Positions 19,033-26,386 of a stretch of 51,459 bases of DNA are shown in pieces (the first letter of the stretch is position 1; the number at the start of each line of letters is the position of its first letter). Origin of the DNA: Nocardia nova NBRC 15556 (GTDB taxonomy: Bacteria > Actinomycetota > Actinomycetes > Mycobacteriales > Mycobacteriaceae); the NCBI RefSeq assembly GCF_001613005.1, contig NZ_BDBN01000028.1, positions 1-51,459 of the forward strand. Reading direction: 5' to 3'. The notes under the pieces were generated by a model. That model saw only the letters and a list, made by a program, of their open reading frames with translations, searched no databases and was not told where the DNA came from. Position numbers and translations under genes: made by a program.

Positions 19033-19817
19033 CCCGGACCGCCCCTCGTTTCACCCCCGGCACCTTCAGCCCCGCACCGCGGCCGGCCCCGCGCCTGGCG
19101 ATGCTGACCGCGCAGACCCGCATGGAACTGATCCTGTTGCTGCGCAACGGCGAACAGCTCCTGCTCACCATGTTCATCCCGATCACGCTGCTGATCGGGC
19201 TGACTCTGCTGCCGCTGGGCTCGAGCCTCGGCGAACACCACAAGGTCGACCGGATCGTGCCGGCGGTGATGATGGTGGCCATCATGTCCACCGCGTTCAC
19301 CGGCCAGGCCATCGCGGTCGGCTTCGACCGCCGCTACGGTGCGCTGAAACGCTTGGGCGCCACGGCATTACCGCGCTGGGGCATCGTCGGCGGCAAATGC
19401 GCGGCGGTGCTGATCGTGGTGGTCCTGCAATCGGTTCTGCTCGGCCTGATCGGCGTCGCACTGGGCTGGCGGCCCTCGATCGGCGGCCTGCTGCTGGGCG
19501 CGTTCGTCATCATGCTGGGCACCGCCGCCTTCGTCGCGATGGGACTGCTGCTGGGCGGCACCCTCAAGGCCGAGATCGTGCTCGCGCTCGCCAACATCCT
19601 GTGGTTCGTGATGCTGGGAGTGGCGAGCCTGGTCTTCGCCTCCGACAACCTCCCGCACGCGGTGACGCTGATCGCGCGACTGATCCCCTCCGGAGCGCTG
19701 GCCGAGGCACTGGACCAGGCGTTGCACACCAGCGTGGACTGGTACGGCATCGCGGTGCTCGTGGTGTGGGGCGCGGTGACGGGCTGGCTCGCGACGCGCT
19801 GGTTCCGCTTCGACTGA
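19029..19817 (+). CDS. ABC-2 type exporter membrane subunit
   Basis: 262 residues. A Pro-rich cytoplasmic leader of about 25 residues is followed by six hydrophobic segments (for example FIPITLLIGLTLLPLG, split here; AVMMVAIMSTAFTGQAIAVG; VLIVVVLQSVLLGLIGVALG). FDRRYGALKRLGATALPRWGI is the DrrB-like cytoplasmic coupling region. Starts ATGA with the ATPase gene. It forms a two-subunit exporter with it. Confidence 0.9.
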   Translation: MTRTAPRFTPGTFSPAPRPAPRLAMLTAQTRMELILLLRNGEQLLLTMFIPITLLIGLTLLPLGSSLGEHHKVDRIVPAVMMVAIMSTAFTGQAIAVGFDRRYGALKRLGATALPRWGIVGGKCAAVLIVVVLQSVLLGLIGVALGWRPSIGGLLLGAFVIMLGTAAFVAMGLLLGGTLKAEIVLALANILWFVMLGVASLVFASDNLPHAVTLIARLIPSGALAEALDQALHTSVDWYGIAVLVVWGAVTGWLATRWFRFD

Positions 19818-19894
19818 ATCACCGGACCCGACCCGGGTGTGACGGCAACGACACAACGTAGTAGCCCCGGTGCGGGCGCGGATCCGGCTGCGTC

Positions 19895-19907
19895 TACCAT
19901 CGTTTCG
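19895..19907 (+). promoter_or_regulatory. Leaderless promoter -10 element of ctaA
   Basis: TACCAT at 19895-19900 ends 6 bases before the GTG start at 19907, suggesting a leaderless transcript that is separate from the upstream ABC genes. Confidence 0.55.
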
Positions 19908-20881
19908 TGCTGTCACGCGCGTTTGTGCGACTGGTCGACTTTCTGCCGCTGCCCTCCCTGCGGGTGCAGCGCATCTTCGCGTTGGCGGTGATCCTGTCCC
20001 AAGCGGGCATCTCCGTGACGGGCGCGATCGTGCGCGTCACCTCCTCCGGCCTGGGCTGCCCGACCTGGCCGCAGTGCTTCCCCGGCAGTTTCACCCCCAC
20101 CGCCCACGCCGAAGTTCCGGCGCTCCACCAGGCGGTCGAATTCTCCAATCGCATGCTCACCTTCGCGGTGACACTGTGCGCGGCGCTGATCGTGCTCGCC
20201 GTGGTACGCGCCCGGCGGCGGCGCGAGGTCGTCGTCTATGCCTGGCTGATGCCCGGCGGCACCGTGCTGCAGGCCGTGATCGGCGGAATCACCGTGCGCA
20301 GCGGATTGCTGTGGTGGACGGTGTCGGTCCACCTGCTGGCCTCGATGCTGATGGTGTGGCTGGCGACGCTGCTGTTCGCCAAGGTCGGCGAACCCGACGA
20401 CGGGGTCGACGTCGTGCAGGTCCCGGCACCCCTGCGCTGGCTGACCGCACTGAGCGCGGTCGCGATGACCGGCACACTCATCGCGGGCACCCTGGTCACC
20501 GGCGCCGGACCGCACGCCGGGGACAAGAGCACCGAACGGCCGGTGGCGCGCCTGCAGATCGAGATCGTCACCCTGGTGCACGCCCACGCCGAACTGCTCG
20601 TGGCGTATCTGGCGCTGCTCGTCGGCCTCGGCTTCGGACTGGCCGCGGTGGGGATGACCCGCGCGATCCGGGTGCGTCTGATCGTGGTGATCGCGACGGT
20701 CTGCGCCCAGGCGCTCGTCGGCATCGTCCAGTACTTCACCCACGTTCCCGCGGCGCTGGTGGTCGTGCACGTCGGCGGCGCCACCGCGTGCATCGTCGCG
20801 ACGGCCGCGTTGTGGGCCTCGATGCGCACCCGCGAACAGGTCACCGCGCCCGCCCCCGAAGCAGCCGCCCGCGCCGCCTGA
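19907..20881 (+). CDS. ctaA: Heme A synthase (COX15/CtaA)
   Basis: 324 residues with eight membrane helices. It oxidises heme O to heme A for aa3 oxidase. Features are the VRVTSSGLGCPTWPQCFPG loop with a cysteine pair, the Glu-containing HQAVEFSNRMLT motif with heme-ligand His, then WWTVSVHLLASML and the second-half counterparts VHAHAELLVAYLALL and VVHVGGATACIVATAALW, split here, carrying paired His ligands. The C-terminus ends in an Ala/Glu/Pro-rich tail. It complements ctaB at 27.7-28.7 kb. Orthologue by position is Rv1456c. Confidence 0.93.
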   Translation: MLSRAFVRLVDFLPLPSLRVQRIFALAVILSQAGISVTGAIVRVTSSGLGCPTWPQCFPGSFTPTAHAEVPALHQAVEFSNRMLTFAVTLCAALIVLAVVRARRRREVVVYAWLMPGGTVLQAVIGGITVRSGLLWWTVSVHLLASMLMVWLATLLFAKVGEPDDGVDVVQVPAPLRWLTALSAVAMTGTLIAGTLVTGAGPHAGDKSTERPVARLQIEIVTLVHAHAELLVAYLALLVGLGFGLAAVGMTRAIRVRLIVVIATVCAQALVGIVQYFTHVPAALVVVHVGGATACIVATAALWASMRTREQVTAPAPEAAARAA

Positions 20882-20947
20882 ACCGGGGCGCGCGCTGCCG
20901 TCGTCACGCCCGGCCGCGCGAACTCCTGCCTCCGCTGAGCAAGTGCA

Positions 20948-22000
20948 CTACGCCGGTGTCCGATCGAGTGCGTCCCAATCGCGGATCGCGGCGCAACTGC
21001 GCCGCACCATCGCGGCGAACATCTCGTCCCCGCGCGGCGTGACCGTGCCGTAGGCAGCGCCGAACACCGCGACCAGCGGCCCCTGCACCAGGGCGAAACC
21101 GTAGTCGCGCCGGCACTGATCCAGTGTGTAATCGCCGACGCCGTAGGAACACAGTGCGCGCCAATAGGTTTCGATGATGGAGTCCTCGTGCGCCCGCCGG
21201 AGGTCCGGTTCGAGGCCGGTGGCGACGAAATACGACAGATCACGCGCCGGCAATCCGAGACCGAGCGTCTGCCAGTCCAGCGCCCACACCTCGACCTCGC
21301 CACTGTCTTCGGAGAACATCAGATTGTCCAAGCGGTAGTCGCCGTGGACCGGCGCGAAACGATCGGGCGCCGCCAGCAGCCAGTCGGCGATGCCGGGAAC
21401 ACAGGCGCGCAAGGTGTCGCGGTCGGCCGGGGACAGCCGCTCTCCCAGGCGCTCGAGGAAGATCTCCGTCGCCGGACCGTACAACTCCGACAGGGCCTGC
21501 GCCTCGGCCGCACCGTTGAAGTTCAGCCCTTCGATCGCGGACAGGCCGGGATCGCACCAGCGGGGACCGTGCAGTCCCGCCAGATTCCGGACCGCCGCGT
21601 TCGCCTGCGCCACCGTGCATCCCGCGATCTGATCGCCCTGGCGCGCCGGCGCGAGATCGTCGAGCAGCAGGGTGAATTCCGCTCCGTCACCGGCGAATTC
21701 GGCGAAATGGCAGGTGGGCACCCGCACCGAGACGGTGGGTGCGATCTCGCGGTAGAAGCGGATCTCCTGCCGATAAGCGCCCGCGACCATGGCACGCGCG
21801 GCCGGGTCGGCGGCGGGCAGTTTCGACATCAACCGCGCGGGCGCCGATTCGCCGTCGATCTCGAGCCGGAACACCGAACCCATCTGCCCGGTGCCCACCG
21901 GCGTCGCGGTGACCGCGCGCACCGGCGTCGACAGCGCCCGGCTCAACCACTGTGGGGTGATCCGCTCGGCGTCCACCACGACCTCCGCCATTGCCGTCAT
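20948..22000 (-). CDS. Aminoglycoside-phosphotransferase-like (APH/EcKL fold) kinase
   Basis: 350 residues. The kinase-like catalytic loop is APVHGDYRLDNLMF, in which Asp is the catalytic base and Asn binds Mg; ALDWQ supplies the second Mg-binding Asp. The N-lobe has GTGQMGSVFRLEI as the glycine-rich loop and SKLPAADPAARAM with the ATP-contacting Lys. Relatives phosphorylate small hydroxylated metabolites such as steroids or macrolides; the real substrate is unknown and a resistance role should not be assumed. ATG 22000 follows AAGGGAG by 8 bases. Overlapping dyads lie 20-49 bp upstream, so it is probably under a repressor. Confidence 0.88.
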   Translation of the reverse strand: MTAMAEVVVDAERITPQWLSRALSTPVRAVTATPVGTGQMGSVFRLEIDGESAPARLMSKLPAADPAARAMVAGAYRQEIRFYREIAPTVSVRVPTCHFAEFAGDGAEFTLLLDDLAPARQGDQIAGCTVAQANAAVRNLAGLHGPRWCDPGLSAIEGLNFNGAAEAQALSELYGPATEIFLERLGERLSPADRDTLRACVPGIADWLLAAPDRFAPVHGDYRLDNLMFSEDSGEVEVWALDWQTLGLGLPARDLSYFVATGLEPDLRRAHEDSIIETYWRALCSYGVGDYTLDQCRRDYGFALVQGPLVAVFGAAYGTVTPRGDEMFAAMVRRSCAAIRDWDALDRTPA

Positions 22001-22019
22001 CCGCGGACTCCCTTCACCC

Positions 22020-22049
22020 GGACACAATGCCGGACATGTGTCCAGGACA
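22020..22049. promoter_or_regulatory. Overlapping GGACA/TGTCC operator-like dyads before the phosphotransferase
   Basis: GGACACA (22020-22026) pairs with TGTGTCC (22037-22043). Nested within it are GGACA-TG-TGTCC (22032-22043) and TGTCC-A-GGACA (22039-22049). The stacked symmetry is typical of a TetR-family site covering the promoter of the minus-strand gene starting at 22000. The regulator is not identified. Confidence 0.65.
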
Positions 22050-22210
22050 ATAACACGGCCGGGCGGCTCGGATACCGGAATGAGGGAGGCAGATGATGCG
22101 GTCATGGCCCACCCAGGCCGGGCGCTCACCGACGATCACGGCCGGATATCGAGCGAAGCTGGCCGGAACCCTGGCGATCCGGTCCACCGCGGACGCGACA
22201 TAATTTCCTC

Positions 22211-22429
22211 ATGCCGACCTACGCCTACCGCTGCCGGGAATGTACGGAATCGTTCGAACTGACCCGGCCGATGAGCGAATCCGGCGACCCGGCTCTCTGC
22301 CCGGGTGGCCACAGCGACACCGTCAAACTGCTCACCACGGTCGCCTTGACCGGTAAGGCCGCGGGGTCGGCCGCCGCACCGCCCGCGCCGACCGGCGGCG
22401 GTTGCTGCGGGGGCGGCTGCTGCGGCTGA
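22211..22429 (+). CDS. FmdB-family putative zinc-ribbon protein
   Basis: 72 residues. The conserved start MPTYAYRCRECTESFEL gives the first Cys-x2-Cys knuckle; the second is degenerate (a single CPGG, followed by H). The tail ends in an unusual Gly/Cys cluster, GGGCCGGGCCG. Function in actinobacteria is not known; the family name comes from an amide-utilisation operon. Converges with the methyltransferase gene, six bases apart. Confidence 0.85.
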   Translation: MPTYAYRCRECTESFELTRPMSESGDPALCPGGHSDTVKLLTTVALTGKAAGSAAAPPAPTGGGCCGGGCCG

Positions 22430-22435
22430 TCGCGG

Positions 22436-23308
22436 TCAGGCGCGGTCGGCGATCAGCGCCCGCCCCAATCCGTAGGCACGGGACTGGCGGGCCGGTACGC
22501 CGAGCCGGCGCGCCGCCTCGATCAGCTCCACATCGGCGGTGACGGTGAGCCCGTAACGCGTTGTCAGCGCGGCCATATCCGCCGGCGACCACGCCGATAC
22601 GTGCGGTTCGTCCGCGAGCGGATCCCGGCCACCGGACAGCTTGCTGAACAGGCGCATACCGGCCCGGCCCAGTCCGGCGAGGCGGTTCGGGGTGGGATAG
22701 GTCGCGATCAGCCGGCTGCCGGGCGCGCTGCGGGCGGCGACGACCGCCAGCGTCGATTCGACCTGCGGCTGCGTCAGATACGGCAGGACCCCCTCCCACA
22801 CCCACGTGGTCGTCGCCTCCGCGCGATGGCCCGCCTCGGTCAGTCGCGCCCCCAGGTCGTCGCGGCCGAATTGCACCGGCACATAGGTCAGCGACTTCGC
22901 GACCGGCACCAGTGTGCCCACCCGCTCGCGCTTATCCCGTTGCGAGGCAGGATGATCCACCTCGAATACGTCGGCCGCGGGGTGATCCGTCCGCCAGGCC
23001 CGCCCGTCGAGTCCGGCGCCGAGAAGCACCAACTGCGCGGCGGACGCCTCGCGGATCGCCTCGTCGATGACGACGGTGCGGGTTGCGAGGACGGCGGCCG
23101 TGGCGGTGAGCATCTCGTATTCGAGCCGCTCCCGCCAGCCGCCGGGGGGATGCTCGGCTCGGGCGCGCCGCACCGCCGCCAGTTCGTCGTCGTGAAGTAA
23201 TTGCGCCGCAATGGGATCCGAGAATCGCCCGACCGCCAGTCGCCCGTCGGCCACTGCCCGGCCCTGACAGACCAGCACCGCGGTCCGGCTCGCCGCTTTA
23301 TCCGTCAC
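22436..23308 (-). CDS. Class I SAM-dependent methyltransferase (leucine carboxyl methyltransferase-like, TIGR00027 type)
   Basis: 290 residues. Family features are the N-terminal TAVLVCQGRAVADGR, the Arg/His-containing LEYEMLTATAAVLATRTVVIDEAI stretch, split here, the SAM-binding LVLLGAGLDGRAWR, EVDHPASQRDKRE and WEGVLPYLTQPQVESTL. These are abundant in mycobacteria and Nocardia and are thought to be O-methyltransferases of unknown substrates. GTG 23308 is selected because CATAAT lies 7 bases upstream (leaderless spacing); a further upstream start has no support. Confidence 0.9.
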   Translation of the reverse strand: MTDKAASRTAVLVCQGRAVADGRLAVGRFSDPIAAQLLHDDELAAVRRARAEHPPGGWRERLEYEMLTATAAVLATRTVVIDEAIREASAAQLVLLGAGLDGRAWRTDHPAADVFEVDHPASQRDKRERVGTLVPVAKSLTYVPVQFGRDDLGARLTEAGHRAEATTTWVWEGVLPYLTQPQVESTLAVVAARSAPGSRLIATYPTPNRLAGLGRAGMRLFSKLSGGRDPLADEPHVSAWSPADMAALTTRYGLTVTADVELIEAARRLGVPARQSRAYGLGRALIADRA

Positions 23309-23321
23309 CCCGTCGATTATG
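23309..23321 (-). promoter_or_regulatory. Leaderless promoter -10 element of the methyltransferase
   Basis: CATAAT on the minus strand (23321-23316) lies 7 bases before the GTG at 23308. Confidence 0.5.
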
Positions 23322-23333
23322 GTCGGGCGGCGC

Positions 23334-24113
23334 TCAGGCGGTGGCGTGCGGCCCGATCCATTCCGCGACACGCCGGTCGACTCCCCCGGTGGCCAGCTGA
23401 CTCGCCAGCCAGGCGTTCACCGTCAGCGCGGTCGGCACATCGTTCTTCGGCAGCAGGAACACCTTGCCGAAGGAGTCGAACGGTGTCTCCGGATGCAGGA
23501 CCCGCAGGTCGGGATGCTGCCGCACGCGATAGCGGCCCTCCACCGAATCGGTGACGAAGACGTCCGCGCGACCGGCGGTGATCTGATCGAAAATGGTGAC
23601 GTTGTCGGGCCATACCGTCAGCTGCGCATGCGGGAAATGGGCGCGGGCGAACTGTTCGTTGGTGCCGCCGCGGTTGACGATCACCCGCACCTGGGGCTGA
23701 TCGACCTGCTCGATCGTCGCGTACTTCCCGGCGTCGGCCGCACGCACGATCGGGGTCTTGCCGTCGGTGCCGTAGCTCAGCGAGAAGTCGGCGTAGGCGC
23801 GCCGGGCCGCGGCGTCGGATATTCCGCCGACCCCGAGATCGCAGGCGTGCGCCGAGAAATCGCTGCCCATCGAGGCCCAAGTGGTCGGCACGAATCGCAG
23901 CGGGCGCCCCCGCAGCTGCGCCATATCGCGGACCAGGTCGACGTCGATGCCCCGGTAGCCGCCGTGGCCGTCGGTCACCGAATAGGGCGGGTAGTCACCG
24001 GTGGTGCAGACCCGCAGGGCCGCGGGATCCTCGGCGCGCGCCGGGGCGATCATCGTCAGGACCGCGGCCGCACCGGCCGTCGCGGCGGCGATCAGCCGAT
24101 GCCGCAGAGCCAT
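23334..24113 (-). CDS. Periplasmic cyclohexadienyl dehydratase-like (PheC) / family 3 solute-binding protein
   Basis: 259 residues. A Sec signal peptide ends at APARA-ED. The mature part has the bilobed solute-binding fold: RVCTTGDYPPYSVTDGHGG, GYRGIDVDLVRDMAQL and GGISDAAARRAYADFSLSY. Several motifs match PheC dehydratases rather than amino-acid transporters' binding proteins: DGKTPIVR, NRGGTNEQFARAHFP, WPDNVTIFDQI and the FVTDSVEGRYRVRQHP block, whose Glu corresponds to the PheC general acid. It may convert prephenate or arogenate outside the membrane, or simply bind a ligand. No permease or ATPase gene is adjacent. It lies one base after the preceding hypothetical gene. Confidence 0.8.
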   Translation of the reverse strand: MALRHRLIAAATAGAAAVLTMIAPARAEDPAALRVCTTGDYPPYSVTDGHGGYRGIDVDLVRDMAQLRGRPLRFVPTTWASMGSDFSAHACDLGVGGISDAAARRAYADFSLSYGTDGKTPIVRAADAGKYATIEQVDQPQVRVIVNRGGTNEQFARAHFPHAQLTVWPDNVTIFDQITAGRADVFVTDSVEGRYRVRQHPDLRVLHPETPFDSFGKVFLLPKNDVPTALTVNAWLASQLATGGVDRRVAEWIGPHATA

Positions 24114-24114
24114 C

Positions 24115-24465
24115 TCAGTTCTCGTTGCGCGCCTTCGGGAACCGGGCCTGGTGGGCGACCCAGCCGGCCATCCGCGCCCAGTGTCCCTTCGCCGGGGTGG
24201 CGACCGAACTCAGATCGCGATCCCAGTGCTCGGTTTCGGCGAGGCCGTCGACGGCCTCGACGACCGCCTTGGCGGTGGCCAGATCCGCGACGACTCGATC
24301 GCCGAGCACACCGTCGGCGCCGACGAGGGTGATGCGGACCCCGATGCGCCCGATCGGCTGCAGTACGGCCGTACCCGAACCACCGTGGGCGGCGACGAAC
24401 TTCTTGACCGACTCGATGACGGCGGACGACGGCGTGACCGGGGCCGCGGTGGCGGTTTCGCTCAT
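24115..24465 (-). CDS. Conserved hypothetical protein (116 aa)
   Basis: A short soluble protein with Ala/Thr/Ser-rich leader, a possible alpha/beta core (TAVLQPIGRIGVRITLVG, then ADLATAKAVVEAVDGLAE) and a C-terminal WARMAGWVAHQARFPKARNE segment. I do not recognise a named family. It is divergent from the quinone oxidoreductase gene, where M. tuberculosis has the hypothetical Rv1455 next to Rv1454c, so it may be conserved by position. It is cotranscribed with the PheC-like gene (gap one base). Confidence 0.7.
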   Translation of the reverse strand: MSETATAAPVTPSSAVIESVKKFVAAHGGSGTAVLQPIGRIGVRITLVGADGVLGDRVVADLATAKAVVEAVDGLAETEHWDRDLSSVATPAKGHWARMAGWVAHQARFPKARNEN

Positions 24466-24547
24466 GGCGTGGAGTTTACCGTCCGGTAGGGACGGCCCAA
24501 CCGCCCTACCGGTGTTCGTGGCGCGAGGGGGTGTAGAACTGAAAGCC

Positions 24548-25513
24548 ATGCGCGCCATTCAGGTCAGCGAACACGGCGGTCCCGAAGTTCTCGTCGCGAC
24601 CGAGGTCGACGATCCGGTCATCGGGCCGAATCAGCTGCTCGTCGATACAGAGGCGGCCGGTGTCAATTTCATCGACACCTATATCCGCATCGGCACCTAT
24701 CCGCAGGAGGTGCCCTACATCCCGGGTTCCGAGGGCACGGGTGTGGTCGCCGAAGTCGGTTCCGAGGTGACCGAATTCACCGTCGGTGATCGGGTCGCGT
24801 GGGCCGCCGCCCCCGGAAGTTATGCGGAGAAGGTCGCGGTCAATGCGGCGGTGGCGGTGGCCGTGCCGGACGGGGTGCCGCCGGCGGTGGCGGCCTCGGC
24901 GCTGTTGCAGGGCATGACCGCGCACTACCTGATCGAATCGGTCTACACGCCGCAGCCGGGCGAGACGATTCTGGTCCACGCCGGCGCCGGCGGCGTCGGG
25001 CTCCTGCTGACCCAGCTGGCCGCCGCCCGCGATATCCGGGTGATCACCACGGTGTCCACCGACGCGAAGGAAGAGTTGTCCCGCGAGGCCGGCGCCGCAC
25101 ATGTGCTGCGCTACGGCGACGATCTCGCCCAGCGCGTACGCGACCTCACCGACGGGGTCGGGGTGGCCGCGGTCTACGACGGGGTGGGCGCGGCGACGTT
25201 CGAGGCGAGCCTGGCGGCCCTGCGCATCCGCGGCATGCTGGCGCTGTTCGGCGCCGCCAGCGGTCAGGTGCCGCCGTTCGATCTGCAGCGGCTCAATCCG
25301 GCCGGCTCGCTGTTCGTCACGCGCCCGACACTGGCCCACTACACCCGCGATCGCGCCGAATTGACTTGGCGCGCAGGCGATGTCCTCGACGCCGTCGCCG
25401 ACGGGACGCTGCGGGTGCGGATCGGCGCGCAATATCCCCTTGCCGAGGCCGCGCAGGCACATCGAGATCTGCAGGCCCGCAAGACCACCGGGTCGATCGT
25501 GCTGGTGCCCTGA
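24548..25513 (+). CDS. qor: NADPH:quinone oxidoreductase, zinc-free MDR family
   Basis: 321 residues. The enzyme reduces quinones with NADPH. Quinone oxidoreductase signatures are VNFIDTYIRIGTYP, PGSEGTGVVAEVG and the cofactor motif ILVHAGAGGVGLLLTQLAA, split here after GVG. The cysteine and histidine zinc ligands of alcohol dehydrogenases are absent. GSYAEK and YDGVGAATFEASL are also typical. The ATG follows GAAAG; TAGAAC 9 bases upstream may be a -10. Its place between ctaA and ctaB corresponds to Rv1454c. Confidence 0.92.
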   Translation: MRAIQVSEHGGPEVLVATEVDDPVIGPNQLLVDTEAAGVNFIDTYIRIGTYPQEVPYIPGSEGTGVVAEVGSEVTEFTVGDRVAWAAAPGSYAEKVAVNAAVAVAVPDGVPPAVAASALLQGMTAHYLIESVYTPQPGETILVHAGAGGVGLLLTQLAAARDIRVITTVSTDAKEELSREAGAAHVLRYGDDLAQRVRDLTDGVGVAAVYDGVGAATFEASLAALRIRGMLALFGAASGQVPPFDLQRLNPAGSLFVTRPTLAHYTRDRAELTWRAGDVLDAVADGTLRVRIGAQYPLAEAAQAHRDLQARKTTGSIVLVP

Positions 25514-25517
25514 GCGG

Positions 25518-26029
25518 TCAGTAGTCGCGGCCGGTGAGCCCCCGGTAGACGAATCGGGTCAGCCCGGCCACCGCCTGCTCGTCGTCGACGGCGACCACGC
25601 CCTCCTCGACCGCCTCCAGCAGTGCGCGGATCAGGAGGAACATCATCGCCACGCTGACGTCCGGGGTGCTCGGCAGGCGGAGTCCGGCCGCGCCGAAACC
25701 GTCGACGTGGTCGACGACCTCCTCGAGTTGACCGGCTGTGAACCGGTTGGCCAGCCGCGCAAACTCCTCGTCGACCAGCGCCGCCTGCGTCACCGCCCGC
25801 AGTACCGGCCAATTGCGGCGAGCGAAGGTCCAGTACTGCTCGATATGGAATTCGACGGCCGCCGGCTTGGTGAAATCCGGATCGTGCGCACTCGCCTCGG
25901 CCGACGTATCCCCTTCGGCCGCAAAGTCTTCCAGCAGCGCCCGGAGTAGCTGTTCTTTCCCTCGAAGTGGTTGTAGAACGATCCCGCCGACCGTCCGGCC
26001 GCCGCGGTGATGTCGGTAATCTTGGTACC
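25518..26029 (-). pseudogene. TetR-family regulator, 5'-truncated and frameshifted
   Basis: The ligand-binding domain is intact from KEQLLRALLEDFAAEGD to LTRFVYRGLTGRDY. The helix-turn-helix GTKITDITAAAGRSAGSFYNHFEG, split here after AAGRSA, reads in a different frame. The shift needs one base missing near 25957-25963, where GAGGGAAAG replaces an expected GAGGGNAAAG. The first helix of the DNA-binding domain, normally about 25 residues, is missing beyond the GGTACC at 26024-26029. A sequencing error could explain the single shift but not the lost N-terminus. The upstream in-frame residues are antisense to a monooxygenase remnant, not TetR sequence. Confidence 0.8.
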
Positions 26030-26241
26030 GGGGCCCGCACGCGACCCGCCTGACCTTCGGTGCGCCGGCCTCGGCCACGGAAGCCCCCCGGGGTGCGGGC
26101 ATATTCGATCCTCGCGACCGGCCCGGCCCGGGTCAGCTCATCGCCGTCGACGGCCACGCCTTCACCGAGTACGCGGCCACTGCGGGCACGCAGGTACAGG
26201 TGCGACCGGACGGATATCTGGCATGGCATCGGCAGGGGTGA
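26023..26241 (+). pseudogene. C-terminal remnant of an FAD-dependent aromatic monooxygenase
   Basis: 73 codons ending in TGA read GPHATRLTFGAPASA, DRPGPGQLIAVDGHAF and VQVRPDGYLAWH in one frame. The order matches the thioredoxin-like C-terminal domain of rifampicin/phenol-type flavin monooxygenases (RGPHxTLLAFG ... DVDGHA..AYG ... LVRPDGYIGWR). No start, FAD-binding GxGxxG or substrate domain precedes it; instead the tetR remains begin directly to the left on the other strand. Identification is by eye from family memory. Confidence 0.65.
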
Positions 26242-26386
26242 CCCGCCGACGACCCGGCCACGCCGATGGTGGATGATCTGTGCTGCCGCCCAAGCCGATT
26301 CGCCCGCTTCGCCGTACCGTCGTACGGTGGTCGGGCGGTCGCTCGGGGCGGCCGGCAGAACAGGCATCGGTCAGGGGTTGATCCAG

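Noticed and set aside
20948..22000. Calling the phosphotransferase an antibiotic-resistance gene
   Set aside because: Only the general kinase fold is evident; most actinobacterial members act on other metabolites.
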